Positions 28,903 to 39,302 of a stretch of 64,000 bases of DNA are shown piece after piece. The stretch's first letter is position 1; every line of letters starts with the position of its first letter. The DNA comes from Streptococcus ruminicola (GTDB lineage Bacteria > Bacillota > Bacilli > Lactobacillales > Streptococcaceae). The stretch is taken from positions 1-64,000 of the forward strand of contig NZ_CP046919.1 in NCBI RefSeq assembly GCF_011387195.1, in the 5' to 3' direction. A program made the position numbers and the translations under genes. The notes beneath the pieces were generated by a model. It made no database searches and was not told where the DNA came from. It worked only from the letters and a program-made list of their open reading frames with translations.

Positions 28903-30069
28903 TTAAAAATGTTTGACATAATCACGATGACGAGCGACAGCTTCTTTTAATTCTTCGAGATTGTCAGAAGAGAATTTTTCAAGAATCTCATCAGCCACAA
29001 CTGTTGCCACAACTGCTTCCATAACAACACCTGCTGCTGGAAGAGCCGTTGGATCTGAACGTTCGACAGTTGCTTTATAAGGCTCGTGAGTTTCAATATC
29101 AACTGACATCAAAGGTTTATAAAGCGTTGGGATAGGTTTCATGACACCACGCACAACAATTGGTTGACCGTTTGTCATACCACCTTCAAAACCACCAAGA
29201 TTATTCGTACGGCGTGTGTATCCTTCTTCTTCGTTCCAGAGGATTTCATCCATTACTTGGCTACCTTTAAGGTAACCATCTTTGAAACCAAGTCCAAACT
29301 CAACACCTTTGAAGGCATTAATTGAAACAACGGCACCAGCAATCTTAGCATCAAGTTTCTTATCCCATTGCACATAAGAACCAAGTCCAACAGGAACACC
29401 ACCAACAACTGTTTCGACAACACCACCAATGGTATCTCCATCTTTTTTGATTTGGTCAATATAATCTTTGATTTCTTGTTCACGTTCTTGGTTAACAATT
29501 GACACTTCTGATTGGCTAGCTAATTCTTTAATTTGTGACACAGTGAGTCCTTCTGGAACATCAACTTCTTTACCGCCAAAGACCACAACGTGGTTAGCAA
29601 TTTCAATGTCCAACTCAGCCAAAATACGTTTTGCCACAGCACCAACTGCCACACGCATTGTTGTTTCACGCGCAGAAGAACGTTCGAGAGAATTACGCAA
29701 ATCTTCAAAGCGATATTTCATTCCACCTACAAGGTCAGCATGACCAGGACGTGGATGAGTGATTTTACGTTTTGTTTTAAGAGCATCATCAATATCTTCA
29801 ACAGCCATAATGTCTAACCATTTTTCGTGGTCTTTATTGATAACGTTAAGAGTAATTGGAGCTCCTGTTGTTTTTCCATGACGCACGCCAGATGTTATTT
29901 CAACCTTATCTGACTCAATTTTCATACGTCCGCCACGACCGTAACCGCCTTGGCGACGTTTCAAATCAACATTAATATCTTCGGCAGTTAAAGGAAGTCC
30001 CGCAGGAACTCCTTCAATAATAGCCGTTAAACGCGGTCCGTGAGATTCACCAGCTGTCAAATATCTCAT
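28903..30069 (-). CDS. aroC: Chorismate synthase
   Basis: AroC converts EPSP to chorismate using reduced FMN. The 388-residue protein opens [20 protein letters not shown], and contains the [13 protein letters not shown] signature near residue 131 and the [13 protein letters not shown] motif near 301. It begins 1 base after the aroB stop, so the two are tightly coupled. Confidence 0.97.
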   Translation of the reverse strand: MRYLTAGESHGPRLTAIIEGVPAGLPLTAEDINVDLKRRQGGYGRGGRMKIESDKVEITSGVRHGKTTGAPITLNVINKDHEKWLDIMAVEDIDDALKTKRKITHPRPGHADLVGGMKYRFEDLRNSLERSSARETTMRVAVGAVAKRILAELDIEIANHVVVFGGKEVDVPEGLTVSQIKELASQSEVSIVNQEREQEIKDYIDQIKKDGDTIGGVVETVVGGVPVGLGSYVQWDKKLDAKIAGAVVSINAFKGVEFGLGFKDGYLKGSQVMDEILWNEEEGYTRRTNNLGGFEGGMTNGQPIVVRGVMKPIPTLYKPLMSVDIETHEPYKATVERSDPTALPAAGVVMEAVVATVVADEILEKFSSDNLEELKEAVARHRDYVKHF

Positions 30070-30070
30070 A

Positions 30071-31138
30071 TTATTTCTCCAAATACTCTTTCATCTTTTC
30101 AAGGGGGATCTGATTAATCGCTGCGCTACCAAGCTCTGGCACGAGAACGGCCTTAATCATTTTGCCACGAGCTTTTTTGTCATGTACTAAAGCTCCGTAA
30201 AGCACCTCAACATCCCATGGTTGGTAGTCTGTTGGTAAACCAAATTTTTGGCACATTTCAAAAATCTCTTTAGTGATACCTTTAGGCATTAAACCTTTTG
30301 CTTCGGCAACACGAGAAATTTGTACCATACCAATGGCAACAGCTTCACCATGCATCACTTTACCATAGCCTGCAGTTGCTTCAACAGCATGACCAATAGT
30401 GTGACCAAAGTTAAGATAAAGACGAACACCATTATCAAGTTCATCTTCTACAACAACTTTACGTTTTACATTACATGAGCGATAGATAATGCTTTCTGCA
30501 TGTTTTAAAATACTTTCAGGCGAACCATCCATAGCAGAAAGTTCGTTCCAAAGTTCAACGTCTTCAATCAAACCATACTTGATAACTTCCCCCATACCTT
30601 CAATGAGTTCTCGTTTTCCAAGCGTTTGAAGGGTTTCAGGATCGATTAAAACACCATCTGGTTGCGTAAATGTTCCAACCATATTTTTAGCAAATGGTGT
30701 ATTAACACCTGTTTTACCACCAATTGATGAATCCACTTGAGCCGTTAGACTCGTCGGAATTTGCAAGAAATGAATTCCGCGCATATAAGTAGACGCTACG
30801 AAACCAGCTAAATCTCCAACGACACCTCCGCCAAGCGCAACGATTCCATCGCTACGTGTCATACCATTTTTAACCAAAAATTCATATGCTTTATTGACTG
30901 TTTGAAGATTTTTTGATGCTTCACCTTCTAGAAAATCAAAAACAATCACTTCAAAGCCAGCGTTTTCAATGCTAAGCTTAACTTTTTCAGCATACAAACT
31001 TCCAACATGGTTATCTGTAATAAGGGCGATTTTTTGAGGTTGCCAAAGTGATTTTACCCAATCACCGGCTTTAGCTAAGACACCTTTTTCAATCACAATA
31101 TCATAAGGTGTTTGTGGGAGATTAACATTCAATTTCAT
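30071..31138 (-). CDS. aroB: 3-dehydroquinate synthase
   Basis: AroB cyclises DAHP to 3-dehydroquinate, with NAD and a divalent metal. The 355 residues contain [15 protein letters not shown] near residue 103 and [21 protein letters not shown] near 125. The metal His lies in GHTIGHAVE near 245 and HGEAVAIGM near 263. I use the ATG at 31138. The GTG three codons earlier is part of the ribosome binding site. Confidence 0.96.
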   Translation of the reverse strand: MKLNVNLPQTPYDIVIEKGVLAKAGDWVKSLWQPQKIALITDNHVGSLYAEKVKLSIENAGFEVIVFDFLEGEASKNLQTVNKAYEFLVKNGMTRSDGIVALGGGVVGDLAGFVASTYMRGIHFLQIPTSLTAQVDSSIGGKTGVNTPFAKNMVGTFTQPDGVLIDPETLQTLGKRELIEGMGEVIKYGLIEDVELWNELSAMDGSPESILKHAESIIYRSCNVKRKVVVEDELDNGVRLYLNFGHTIGHAVEATAGYGKVMHGEAVAIGMVQISRVAEAKGLMPKGITKEIFEMCQKFGLPTDYQPWDVEVLYGALVHDKKARGKMIKAVLVPELGSAAINQIPLEKMKEYLEK

Positions 31139-31159
31139 TAGCGTCACCTATTTTTTATC

Positions 31160-32029
31160 CTATTTTGTATTGTACTTTTCTTCCAAAGCTGACCAAATCT
31201 CAGCCGTTGGCATAGTCTCACCAGTCCAGATTTCAAAAGCTTCTGCTGCTTGGAATAACAACATACCCAAGCCATTAAGCGCTTTGAGACCTTTGCTTCG
31301 AGCTAATTTCAAGAATGGTGTTTCAAATGGTTGATAAATTGTATCAGCAACCAAAAGACCTTCAGGAAACTCAAAGTCTTCTGTGATAATCATTGATTTA
31401 CCATCCATTCCAACACTTGTCGCATTGACAAAAAGTTGTGATTCTAACACTTTTTCTTGAATTGTCTTCAAATCTTCGACTGGATAAACAGTAATAGATA
31501 CACCAGTTTTATCAGAAAGTTCCTGTGCTTTTTGACGTGTCGCATCCAAGAACTGTATCTGATTGAAAATGTTAATATGACCTGCTCCATTAAGAGCTGC
31601 TTGGGCAATAAGAGCTGTCGCAGCTCCACCACCACCAAGAATAGTCATTGTCTTGCCTTTAACATCAAAATCAGCAAAAGTTGAAAGGCTTCTAAAGAAA
31701 CCAATACCATCAGTATTGTGGCCAACCAACTTGCCGTCACGATTAATAACAGTATTAACCGCACCAATCAAGGCAGCAGAGTCTGTCAACTCATCCATAT
31801 AAGGCATGACTTTTTGTTTGTATGGCATTGAAATATTCACACCAAACATGTCATAACGTTTAACATTTTCCAAAGTAACCGCTAGGTCTTCCTCAGGAAT
31901 ATCCCAGGCAACATAAACACCATTTACACCTGTTTTATCAAAAGCGTAATTGTGAATAAATGGTGAAATAGAGTGTTTAATCGGTGTTGCCACGACAGCG
32001 GCTAAGCGAGTGTATCCATCAATCTGCAT
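31160..32029 (-). CDS. aroE: Shikimate dehydrogenase
   Basis: AroE reduces 3-dehydroshikimate with NADPH. The 289-residue protein has the substrate motif [10 protein letters not shown] near residue 18, the catalytic Lys in [11 protein letters not shown] near 68 and the NADP loop [13 protein letters not shown] near 128. The ATG at 32029 has a GGAGG site 6 bases away. A TTG directly before it is less likely. It overlaps aroD by 11 bases. Confidence 0.96.
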   Translation of the reverse strand: MQIDGYTRLAAVVATPIKHSISPFIHNYAFDKTGVNGVYVAWDIPEEDLAVTLENVKRYDMFGVNISMPYKQKVMPYMDELTDSAALIGAVNTVINRDGKLVGHNTDGIGFFRSLSTFADFDVKGKTMTILGGGGAATALIAQAALNGAGHINIFNQIQFLDATRQKAQELSDKTGVSITVYPVEDLKTIQEKVLESQLFVNATSVGMDGKSMIITEDFEFPEGLLVADTIYQPFETPFLKLARSKGLKALNGLGMLLFQAAEAFEIWTGETMPTAEIWSALEEKYNTK

Positions 32030-32696
32030 CAAGTACCTCCCTAATACGTTTCATATCAGCAAGAGCAACCTGTCCAGGTGCACTTGCTTGGTCTAGGCTT
32101 GCAAATGACCATGATGAGCCGAATACATCAACAGCAAAACGTGAAACACGTCCAAGTTTGCCCATTGACATAGTCGCATACTCTTGTTCAGGATTTAGTG
32201 TTTTAAATCCACGAGTGTAGTTCATCAAGTCAATAACATCTTGTTCACTTTGGGGCATAACAGCAACCTTAACTACACGAGGAGCTAGGGCTGTTAATTC
32301 AGAAAATGATTCCATCAAGTTTTCAGGAGTCTCTTCAAAATTATGATAAGACAAAACTAGATTTGGAAACTCTAACATTTGTTGAAAGGCTTCTTTATGT
32401 GAAAAATATTCAAAATCGATATAATCTGGGTGGTAAATAGCATTAATATTTTTCAAAAGCTCAACGTATTCGTCATCAGATAAGTTAAGATTACCACCTT
32501 CTTTATCTGTGCGAATGGTAAAAATAATTTCTCTGCCAGAAAATTTTTCAAAGATAGCTGGCGCAACTGTCATGATATCTTCTTTGGCTAGGTAATCAGC
32601 TCGCCATTCAATGATATCCACATCTTCAAATCTCGAAATATCAATCGACTGCGCCTCTTCTAAATCTTTCGGCATAATAGGTACTACTATTTTCAT
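32019..32696 (-). CDS. aroD: 3-dehydroquinate dehydratase, type I
   Basis: AroD removes water from 3-dehydroquinate through a Schiff-base Lys. The 225 residues show EWRADYL near residue 31, the catalytic His region [12 protein letters not shown] near 117 and the Lys in RVVKVAVMP near 142. AroD overlaps both the methyltransferase upstream (4 bases) and aroE downstream. Confidence 0.95.
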   Translation of the reverse strand: MKIVVPIMPKDLEEAQSIDISRFEDVDIIEWRADYLAKEDIMTVAPAIFEKFSGREIIFTIRTDKEGGNLNLSDDEYVELLKNINAIYHPDYIDFEYFSHKEAFQQMLEFPNLVLSYHNFEETPENLMESFSELTALAPRVVKVAVMPQSEQDVIDLMNYTRGFKTLNPEQEYATMSMGKLGRVSRFAVDVFGSSWSFASLDQASAPGQVALADMKRIREVLDAD

Positions 32697-33856
32697 TTTT
32701 CAACCTTTATTGTAAATACTTTCAAATAATTACTGCTCATATCTGCCTTGTTAATAGTGAAATCACTTGGCAATTGTTGCAAGCGAATATATTCATGCTT
32801 AACAGAAGCAAATCCTTTTTCCAATTGTTTCTTAAACTGTGCCACAGTCAAATTAGCTGCATTTGTAGAAGCAATGATTGTGCCATCATCTGATAAAACT
32901 TCTAGTGCTTGACTAATGAGACGGTGATAGTCTTTAGCAACTGAAAATGTTTGTTTTTTATTACGAGCAAAACTTGGTGGATCGATAACAATCAAATCAA
33001 AAGTCAAGTTTTTACGTTTAGCGTATTTGAAATATTCAAAAACGTCCATGACCACAAAATGATGATTTGTCACATCAAGGCCATTGGCTTCAAAATGCGC
33101 TTGAGACAGTTCACGAGAACGTTTAGCTAAGTCTACAGAAGTTGTTTCAATCGCACCACCCATAGCTGCTGCAACTGAGAAAGCTGCTGTGTAAGAAAAC
33201 ATGTTTAGAACACGTTTTCCAAGACCTAGTTCATTAATTAAAGCATCACGGACTTCATGTTGATCTAAAAAGATACCTGTCATCAGACCATCATTCATGA
33301 AAACACTGTATTTGACACCATTTTCCAAAATGGTAAAGGTTTCAGGTGCTTCTTGACCATAAATGTGAGCTGACTCATAATCAAGTCCTTTAAAGCGAAT
33401 TTTTTCATATCCGCCTTTAACCGCAGGATAAACTTTTTGAAAGGCTTTAACAATGATATCACGATACTGATAAACAAAAGTGTTGTACCAAGAAAATACA
33501 ACAAAATCAGCATAACGATCTATCGTCACACCACCGAAATTATCGCCATCTTGATTAAACAATCGATAAGCTGTTGTCAAATCAGAGTTTTCAAAGTGTT
33601 GACGCTTCTGCTTAGCCTTACTAAACAAGCTTTCAAAATAAGACTCTGTCAAATCAACCATGCCATTTCCTAAGAACCAACCAATCCCTTTATTTTGACG
33701 AGATAGGTAAGCTGTTCCTAAAAACTGACGTGAGTGATTATAAAGAGCAACTAACTGATTATCTAAATCAAGTTGATGAAAATCTTTTCCATCCAAAAGT
33801 TGAATACCACGCTTAATTTTCTTTTCAACGAAAGAATCCACGTATAGTTTGTTCAT
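32693..33856 (-). CDS. RlmI-like class I SAM-dependent rRNA methyltransferase
   Basis: A 387-residue methyltransferase of the RlmI/RlmK family, which methylates cytosine in 23S rRNA. An N-terminal PUA-like domain (about 1-70), a central EEHEAD-like part and the SAM domain are seen, with [16 protein letters not shown] near residue 215 and the motif [12 protein letters not shown] near 290. The first gene of the aro unit, its ATG lies just after an extended -10 (TGATATAAT near 33863). Confidence 0.88.
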   Translation of the reverse strand: MNKLYVDSFVEKKIKRGIQLLDGKDFHQLDLDNQLVALYNHSRQFLGTAYLSRQNKGIGWFLGNGMVDLTESYFESLFSKAKQKRQHFENSDLTTAYRLFNQDGDNFGGVTIDRYADFVVFSWYNTFVYQYRDIIVKAFQKVYPAVKGGYEKIRFKGLDYESAHIYGQEAPETFTILENGVKYSVFMNDGLMTGIFLDQHEVRDALINELGLGKRVLNMFSYTAAFSVAAAMGGAIETTSVDLAKRSRELSQAHFEANGLDVTNHHFVVMDVFEYFKYAKRKNLTFDLIVIDPPSFARNKKQTFSVAKDYHRLISQALEVLSDDGTIIASTNAANLTVAQFKKQLEKGFASVKHEYIRLQQLPSDFTINKADMSSNYLKVFTIKVEK

Positions 33857-33865
33857 GAAGCCTAT

Positions 33866-34083
33866 TATATCAAAAATTCAGAATTTTTCCCACTAAATTT
33901 TATATTTCACAGGCATAAGAAGCAACTTTTTACGCCTAAACAAGGGGATTATATTAAAGATTAGACGAGCAAACTAGATAACTGAGTTATTTTTGAGTCT
34001 AATACACTAAAAATAGTGGTCGCTTAGCCGAAATTTTGCCTCAATATGCACTACGGTTCTTTGTACTAAAAATTTCATCTTTA
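33866..34083. other. Intergenic stretch between the RlmI-like gene and ltaS
   Basis: Divergent promoters flank this AT-rich segment. I see no open frame with a ribosome binding site, no terminator and no recognisable regulatory RNA in it. Confidence 0.6.
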
Positions 34084-34092
34084 TGATATAAT
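34084..34092 (+). promoter_or_regulatory. Extended -10 promoter of ltaS
   Basis: TGATATAAT matches an extended -10, and no good -35 is found at the right distance. It lies about 52 bases before the ltaS start. Confidence 0.65.
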
Positions 34093-34143
34093 GGGAACTG
34101 AGATTTTATCTTTAGGAAAAAAAGAATAAAGGAAGTTCCTACA

Positions 34144-36279
34144 GTGAAAAAAATGAAACAAATTATCTCTCACGTGGTTAATACACGTTTGGGATTTATT
34201 TTGACACTTTTGGCCTTATATTGGCTTAAAACTATGTGGGCTTATCACGTTGACTTTAGTCTTGGACTAGAGAATCCGTATCAACTTTTATTATCAATTA
34301 TCAATCCTATTCCTCTCGGATTGCTTCTACTCGGGTTAAGCCTCTATATTAAGAGAACACGTGTTTTTTATATCGTTAGTTGGATTATTTACACAATATT
34401 AAATATTCTACTTATTTCTAACGCGATTTATTTCCGTGAATTTTCGGACTTCATTACTGTAAGTGCTATGCTAGCAAGTAGTAAAGTTTCTGCTGGTCTT
34501 GGTGACTCAGCCCTTAACTTACTGCGTGTTTGGGATATTATTTACATTATTGATTATATCGTTCTACTTGCACTATTTGCTACTAAGAAAATAAAAGTTG
34601 ATAATCGTCCATTTAACAAACGCGCAAGCTTTGCTATTACGGCCTTATCAACTCTATTCTTTTCAATTAACCTTTTCATGGCCGAAATTGATCGACCTGA
34701 ATTGTTAACTCGTGGTTTTTCAAATGTTTATGTGGTTAGAGCGCTTGGCTTGCCGTCATTTACAGCCTATAGTGCTAATCAAACCTATCAAACAGAAAAA
34801 GTTCGTAGCGAAGCCACCGCTTCTGACCTAAAAGAAGCAAAAAAATATGTTTCAGAGCATTATGCAGCACCAAATTCAAAATATTTTGGTATTGCTAAAG
34901 GACGAAACGTCATTGTTATCCACTTAGAAAGTTTCCAACAATTTTTGATTGATTACCATTTGCAAGTTGACGGAAAATCATATGAAGTCACTCCGTTCTT
35001 GAACTCGCTATATCACTCAAATTCAACTCTAGCTTTCTCAAACTTCTTCCACCAAGTTAAAGCTGGTAAAACATCTGATGCTGAAACCTTGATGGAAACG
35101 TCATTATTTGGTCTTAGCAGTGGTTCATACCTTGTTAATTACGGTGGAACAAATACTGCTTACGCTGCCCCATCAATTCTCGGACAAACTGGTGATTACA
35201 CAAGCGCCGTTTTCCACGGTAATGTCGGTACCTTCTGGAACCGTAACAATGCCTATAAACAATGGGGTTACAATTACTTCTTTGATTCATCATATTTCAC
35301 AAAACAAAACAGTGAAAACTCATTCCAATATGGATTGAATGATAAATACATGTTTGCTGACTCAATTAAATACCTTGAGCACATGCAACAACCTTTCTAT
35401 ACTAAGTTTATTACTGTAAGTAACCACTACCCATACACAAGTTTAGCTGGTAATTCTGATGAAGAAGGTTTCCCATTAGCTAAAACCGATGATGAAACAA
35501 TCAACGGTTACTTCGCAACTGCTAACTACTTAGATTCTGCCGTCAAAGCTTTCTTTGATTATTTGAAAGAATGTGGTTTATATGATAATTCGATTATCGT
35601 CCTCTACGGTGACCACTACGGTATCTCAAACTCAAGAAACACTGATTTGGCGCCACTTCTTGGAAAAGATTCTGAAACATGGACTGGTTATGATAACGCC
35701 ATGTTACAACGTGTTCCTTACATGATTCATATTCCAGGATTTACTGAAGGACACATCAGCAACACCTTTGGTGGTGAAGTTGATAACTTACCAACGCTTC
35801 TACACTTGTTAGGTATCGATACAAGCAACTACGTTCAACTCGGACAAGACTTGCTTTCTAGCGATAATAAACAAATCGTAGCCTTTAGAACATCAGGCGA
35901 TTATGTGACACCAACTTATACAAGTTATAGCGGCCGTCTCTACTACACTGACTCTGGTCAAGAAATTACAAACCCTGACGAAAACACTCAAGCAGCAACT
36001 AAAGCTATTCGCGATGCTGTTGCTAAACAACTTTCTGTCAGCGACGAAGTTCAAACTGGTGACCTACTTCGATTTGATAAGAATGGTCTAAAAGAAGTCG
36101 ATAGTTCTTCAATTTCTTATACACATTCTCTTAAAACACTTAAATCAATCGAGAAAAAACGCGGTGATGAGTCAACTAGTCTATATAGCGAAAATGGCGA
36201 CGAATCAACAGTCGATCTTTTCAAAGCACCAAGCTACATGCAACTTCACGAAAGTTCAAATAGCTCAAGCTCTGAATGA
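34144..36279 (+). CDS. Lipoteichoic acid synthase family protein
   Basis: A 711-residue LtaS-type enzyme that polymerises glycerol phosphate from phosphatidylglycerol onto a glycolipid anchor outside the membrane. About five membrane helices (15-230) precede the sulfatase-fold domain (about 255-600). Its metal Glu is in IHLESFQQF near 262, the catalytic Thr in GKTSDAETLMETS near 306, and metal residues in YGDHYG near 485. It starts at GTG with an AAGGAAG site. Length matches other streptococcal LtaS proteins. Confidence 0.92.
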   Translation: MKKMKQIISHVVNTRLGFILTLLALYWLKTMWAYHVDFSLGLENPYQLLLSIINPIPLGLLLLGLSLYIKRTRVFYIVSWIIYTILNILLISNAIYFREFSDFITVSAMLASSKVSAGLGDSALNLLRVWDIIYIIDYIVLLALFATKKIKVDNRPFNKRASFAITALSTLFFSINLFMAEIDRPELLTRGFSNVYVVRALGLPSFTAYSANQTYQTEKVRSEATASDLKEAKKYVSEHYAAPNSKYFGIAKGRNVIVIHLESFQQFLIDYHLQVDGKSYEVTPFLNSLYHSNSTLAFSNFFHQVKAGKTSDAETLMETSLFGLSSGSYLVNYGGTNTAYAAPSILGQTGDYTSAVFHGNVGTFWNRNNAYKQWGYNYFFDSSYFTKQNSENSFQYGLNDKYMFADSIKYLEHMQQPFYTKFITVSNHYPYTSLAGNSDEEGFPLAKTDDETINGYFATANYLDSAVKAFFDYLKECGLYDNSIIVLYGDHYGISNSRNTDLAPLLGKDSETWTGYDNAMLQRVPYMIHIPGFTEGHISNTFGGEVDNLPTLLHLLGIDTSNYVQLGQDLLSSDNKQIVAFRTSGDYVTPTYTSYSGRLYYTDSGQEITNPDENTQAATKAIRDAVAKQLSVSDEVQTGDLLRFDKNGLKEVDSSSISYTHSLKTLKSIEKKRGDESTSLYSENGDESTVDLFKAPSYMQLHESSNSSSSE

Positions 36280-36420
36280 GTACTCATAATTAAAAAGTCT
36301 TGCTAGGTTTAGCAAGACTTTTTTTGATACCTTCATTTCTAAGTTTGGTAAATATTCATCGAAAGTACGGTGAATAAAGAACAATACTTTCATTGTACAA
36401 CTAACTCTTAGGGTAGCCAT
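36265..36420 (-). CDS. Possible 51-residue small protein antisense to the ltaS end
   Basis: An ATG at 36418-36420 follows an AGGAGAAG site at correct spacing and opens 51 codons to a TGA at 36265-36267. It starts MATLRVSCTMKVLFFIHRTF. The frame runs through the bidirectional terminator at 36292-36325 and into the ltaS 3' end, which argues against it. A TATAAA box about 40 bases upstream has no -35. It may be a remnant of a lost gene. I do not recognise the sequence. Confidence 0.25.
   Translation of the reverse strand: MATLRVSCTMKVLFFIHRTFDEYLPNLEMKVSKKVLLNLARLFNYEYSFRA
36292..36325 (+). terminator. Terminator of ltaS
   Basis: A 10-pair stem (36295-36304 with 36311-36320) is flanked by an A-run and followed by TTTTT on the plus strand. 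It works in either direction. Confidence 0.88.
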
Positions 36421-36501
36421 TTTACTTCTCCTATCGCTCTAATTTCAGCACTAATCAAATTTTATACTAAATCTATAAATTATTGATATAGAACCATAAA
36501 G

Positions 36502-36529
36502 ACAAAAAAAGACTAACCAAAGGTTAGCC
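36502..36529 (-). terminator. Terminator of infC-rpmI-rplT
   Basis: An 8-pair stem (36511-36518 with 36522-36529, one G-T pair) is followed on the minus strand by TTTTTTT. It begins 11 bases after the rplT stop. Confidence 0.88.
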
Positions 36530-36540
36530 TTTATTAATTC

Positions 36541-36900
36541 TTATTTACCAAGTTTAGCTTTAGCTGCATCTGCAAGAGCTGTGAAAGCTGCTGCATCGTT
36601 AACTGCTAAATCAGCAAGCATTTTACGGTTAACTTCGATTTCAGCCAATTTCAAACCGTGCATCAATTGTGAGTATGACAAACCGTTCATACGAGCTGCC
36701 GCATTGATACGAGTGATCCAAAGTTTACGGAAATCACGTTTTTTCTGACGACGGTCACGGTATGCATAGTAGTAAGAGTTCATTACTTGTTCTTTTGCAG
36801 TACGGAACAAGATATGTTTTGCACCATAGTAACCTTTAGCAAGTTTCAATACACGTTTACGACGTTTGCGTGATACAACGCCACCTTTAACACGAGCCAT
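36541..36900 (-). CDS. rplT: 50S ribosomal protein L20
   Basis: L20 is needed for early 50S assembly and represses its own operon by binding leader RNA in Firmicutes. The 119 residues open [20 protein letters not shown] and contain [12 protein letters not shown] near residue 83. It follows rpmI by 51 bases. Confidence 0.98.
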   Translation of the reverse strand: MARVKGGVVSRKRRKRVLKLAKGYYGAKHILFRTAKEQVMNSYYYAYRDRRQKKRDFRKLWITRINAAARMNGLSYSQLMHGLKLAEIEVNRKMLADLAVNDAAAFTALADAAKAKLGK

Positions 36901-36951
36901 TTATATTCTCCTCCAAATAATTCTTAATAATATCGAGTAATTGCTTTAGTC

Positions 36952-37152
36952 TTATTTAAGACCTGAAAGCATTGCTTTAATACGTTTGAAATCTCCTGAG
37001 TGCACCATAGCTGCTTTACGAAGATGACGACGTTGTTTTTTAGTTTTACCGTGGAAACGGTGTGAAGTAAATGCGCGGAAGCGTTTCAATCCACCAGAAC
37101 CTGTACGTTTGAAACGTTTAGCTGATGCGCGGTGAGTTTTTTGTTTTGGCAT
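36952..37152 (-). CDS. rpmI: 50S ribosomal protein L35
   Basis: A 66-residue basic protein starting [20 protein letters not shown], the L35 signature. It is the middle gene of the infC operon. Confidence 0.97.
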   Translation of the reverse strand: MPKQKTHRASAKRFKRTGSGGLKRFRAFTSHRFHGKTKKQRRHLRKAAMVHSGDFKRIKAMLSGLK

Positions 37153-37190
37153 TTTAGAATTCTCCTCTTAAAATAGTTTAAAATTGACAA

Positions 37191-37721
37191 TTATTTCTTG
37201 TCTGGAATTGGAGCAAGTTGCATGAACATTTGACGTCCATCCATTTTAGCTCTTTGCTCAATAATAGCAATATCTTGCGTTCTTTCTGCAAATTCCGCCA
37301 ATACCTTTGCTCCAATTTCTTTGTGAGTAATCATACGACCTCTAAAGCGAATTGAGACTTTCACTTTGTTTCCTTTTTCAAGGAATTTACGGCCGTTACG
37401 AAGTTTAGTCTCGAAGTCACCTTTATCGATAACTGGGCTAAGACGAACTTCTTTAACAGTCACAACGCTTTGTTTTTTACGTTGTTCCTTACGTTTCTTT
37501 TGATACTCAAATTTGAACTTTCCGTAGTCCATAATTTTAGCAACAGGTGGCGTAGCTTGTGGCTGAATTAGAACCAAGTCAACATTAGCATCATCAGCAA
37601 TAGCTTGTGCTTCTGACAATGGTTTAATTCCTAGTTGTTCACCATCAAGACCAACGAGACGAACTTCGCGAACGCGGATTTCATCGTTAATGAATAGATC
37701 TTTCTTAGCTATGATCTTCAC
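37191..37721 (-). CDS. infC: Translation initiation factor IF-3
   Basis: IF-3 keeps ribosomal subunits apart and checks start codons. The frame gives up to 176 residues, with the N domain ending near residue 80 and the C domain from about 90, including [16 protein letters not shown]. No ATG fits the start. The frame begins at a GTG that is part of the AGAGGTGA ribosome binding site. The in-frame ATC (37715) or ATA (37712) just after it is better placed and aligns with the IF-3 start of Bacillus, fitting the rare-start autoregulation of infC. Confidence 0.95.
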   Translation of the reverse strand: MKIIAKKDLFINDEIRVREVRLVGLDGEQLGIKPLSEAQAIADDANVDLVLIQPQATPPVAKIMDYGKFKFEYQKKRKEQRKKQSVVTVKEVRLSPVIDKGDFETKLRNGRKFLEKGNKVKVSIRFRGRMITHKEIGAKVLAEFAERTQDIAIIEQRAKMDGRQMFMQLAPIPDKK

Positions 37722-37733
37722 CTCTTTATTTTT

Positions 37734-37864
37734 TTAGAGAAAAACGAAACGGACTTGATAAATCAAGCCCGCACACACGTAATATTCCATTCGGAATCTT
37801 TGACATGTTGGGCCAGACAACCGTAGTCGCAAGGCGAGAAGCTCTCACTTCTGCTTTTCTCATT
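37734..37864 (-). ncRNA. infC/L20-type leader with attenuator terminator
   Basis: About 140 bases of leader precede infC. At its end a 9-pair stem (37750-37758 with 37763-37771) is followed by TTTCGTTTTT, a terminator before the gene. Upstream segments near 37800-37860 can form further helices (GAGAA with TTCTC arms). This matches the L20 leader class, where L20 causes premature termination. The assignment rests on position and the terminator, not on a covariance search. Confidence 0.75.
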
Positions 37865-37870
37865 GATTAT

Positions 37871-37899
37871 ATTCTATCATAGAGTCTAGTCCATGTCAA
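37871..37899 (-). promoter_or_regulatory. infC operon promoter
   Basis: TTGACA (37894-37899), 17 bases, TAGAAT (37871-37876) on the minus strand. The -35 lies within the last codons of cmk. Confidence 0.85.
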
Positions 37900-38566
37900 T
37901 GATTTTTTCCGCTTTTTCTTGAATAAATTTCACAACACCGTCAATATCAACACCTGTTGTATCAAACGTGATGGCATCTTCTGCTGCTTTTAATGGTGAA
38001 ACCTTACGGTGACTATCTTTATAATCACGTTCTGCGATTTCACGTTTAAGTGTTTCAAAGTCTGTTTCAATTCCTTTTTCTTGGTTTTCTTTGAATCGAC
38101 GTTCTGCACGTTCTTCAACAGAAGCAATCAAAAAGATTTTAAGTTCAGCATCAGGTAAAACAACCGTACCAATATCACGACCATCCATAATGATGGCACC
38201 ATTTTTAGCAATACGACGTTGTTGCTCAACAAGCTCTTTACGAACTTCTGGAATAGCAGCTACCCATGAGACATTATTTGTCACATCGTTTTGACGAATA
38301 GCAAGGGTAACATCTTTATCTCCAACAAAAACAGTCTGACTGCCATCTTCTGATCGACCAAATGAGACTGGGTTATTGGCCAATGCTTTTAAAATTTCTT
38401 CTACATTATCTTCTGTTAAATTATTTTGTAACGCTAAGTAAGTTGCTGAACGGTACATTGCTCCAGTATCAAGATAAGTATAGCCAAGATTTTTAGCAAT
38501 AATCTTGGCTACTGTACTTTTACCACTTGAAGCAGGACCATCAATCGCAATTCTAATTGATTTCAT
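37886..38566 (-). CDS. cmk: Cytidylate kinase
   Basis: Cmk phosphorylates CMP and dCMP. The 226 residues begin with the P-loop [15 protein letters not shown] and contain [15 protein letters not shown] near residue 31 and the [16 protein letters not shown] segment near 150. Normal length. It follows the LysM gene by 14 bases. Confidence 0.97.
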   Translation of the reverse strand: MKSIRIAIDGPASSGKSTVAKIIAKNLGYTYLDTGAMYRSATYLALQNNLTEDNVEEILKALANNPVSFGRSEDGSQTVFVGDKDVTLAIRQNDVTNNVSWVAAIPEVRKELVEQQRRIAKNGAIIMDGRDIGTVVLPDAELKIFLIASVEERAERRFKENQEKGIETDFETLKREIAERDYKDSHRKVSPLKAAEDAITFDTTGVDIDGVVKFIQEKAEKIIDMD

Positions 38567-38580
38567 GATTCCTTTTCTTC

Positions 38581-39063
38581 CTAATTAATGTGTACTTCAT
38601 CTCCAGGATTTGCATACCAGTATCCTGAAGTCATGTGGTCAGGATTAAGTTCATAGAGTTTGTCAACTGAAATTCCTGCACGTGCAGCAATTGATGCCGC
38701 ACCTTCACCAGACATAACTGTAATGGTATCCCCATTACCTTCACTTGATGACTCAGTTGTATCACTTGAACTAGCATCTGTAGATGCAGCTTCTGTTGAT
38801 TCTTGTGAGCTTTCTGAACTTGTTGCTTCAGATGAAGAAACAACACTAGATGAAGCGCCATAAAAATTAGATGTTTCTGACGCTTTATCACCACCACGAT
38901 TTGAAGTGTAAAAAACAACAAACAAAATCGCAACAACAATAACAAAGAAAACACTCAATAAAGCTGTCAACAAAGGTGTGCTGATAACCGAACCTTTTGT
39001 TTTACGGCTAATTCTGATTTCGTTGTCATCGACTACTTTTTCTTCCCATGGTTGTTTTGCCAT
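38581..39063 (-). CDS. Membrane-anchored LysM domain protein
   Basis: A 160-residue bitopic protein. The cytoplasmic start is followed by one membrane helix (about 30-52), a Ser/Thr/Glu-rich linker (about 60-110) and a C-terminal LysM-type peptidoglycan-binding domain (about 112-160), seen as [23 protein letters not shown]. It probably links the membrane to the wall. It lies between ferredoxin and cmk, a common streptococcal arrangement. Function is unknown. Confidence 0.85.
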   Translation of the reverse strand: MAKQPWEEKVVDDNEIRISRKTKGSVISTPLLTALLSVFFVIVVAILFVVFYTSNRGGDKASETSNFYGASSSVVSSSEATSSESSQESTEAASTDASSSDTTESSSEGNGDTITVMSGEGAASIAARAGISVDKLYELNPDHMTSGYWYANPGDEVHIN

Positions 39064-39107
39064 AATGTCCCCTTGTTAAATATATCAATTCATATTACAA
39101 TAATAAT

Positions 39108-39302
39108 ATGAAAGTATCAATAATTCCTGAAAAATGTATTGCCTGTGGCCTCTGCCAAACATACTCTAATCGATTCGATTACCATGATGATGGCATTGTA
39201 AAATTTGCTGATTCTGATTTATTAGAACAAACAGTTCCAGACTCAGACAAAGACACCCTTCTTGCTGTCAAATCTTGTCCAACCAAAGCTCTTACAATTT
39301 AG
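39108..39302 (+). CDS. Ferredoxin, single 4Fe-4S
   Basis: A 64-residue ferredoxin with Cys ligands in CIACGLC (residues 11, 14, 17) and a fourth in KSCPTKAL near residue 56, the Bacillus-type single cluster. It could pass electrons from the ferredoxin reductase encoded at 215-1216. It is divergent from the LysM gene (44-base gap) and its last 11 bases overlap the convergent ebsA-like gene. Confidence 0.92.
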   Translation: MKVSIIPEKCIACGLCQTYSNRFDYHDDGIVKFADSDLLEQTVPDSDKDTLLAVKSCPTKALTI

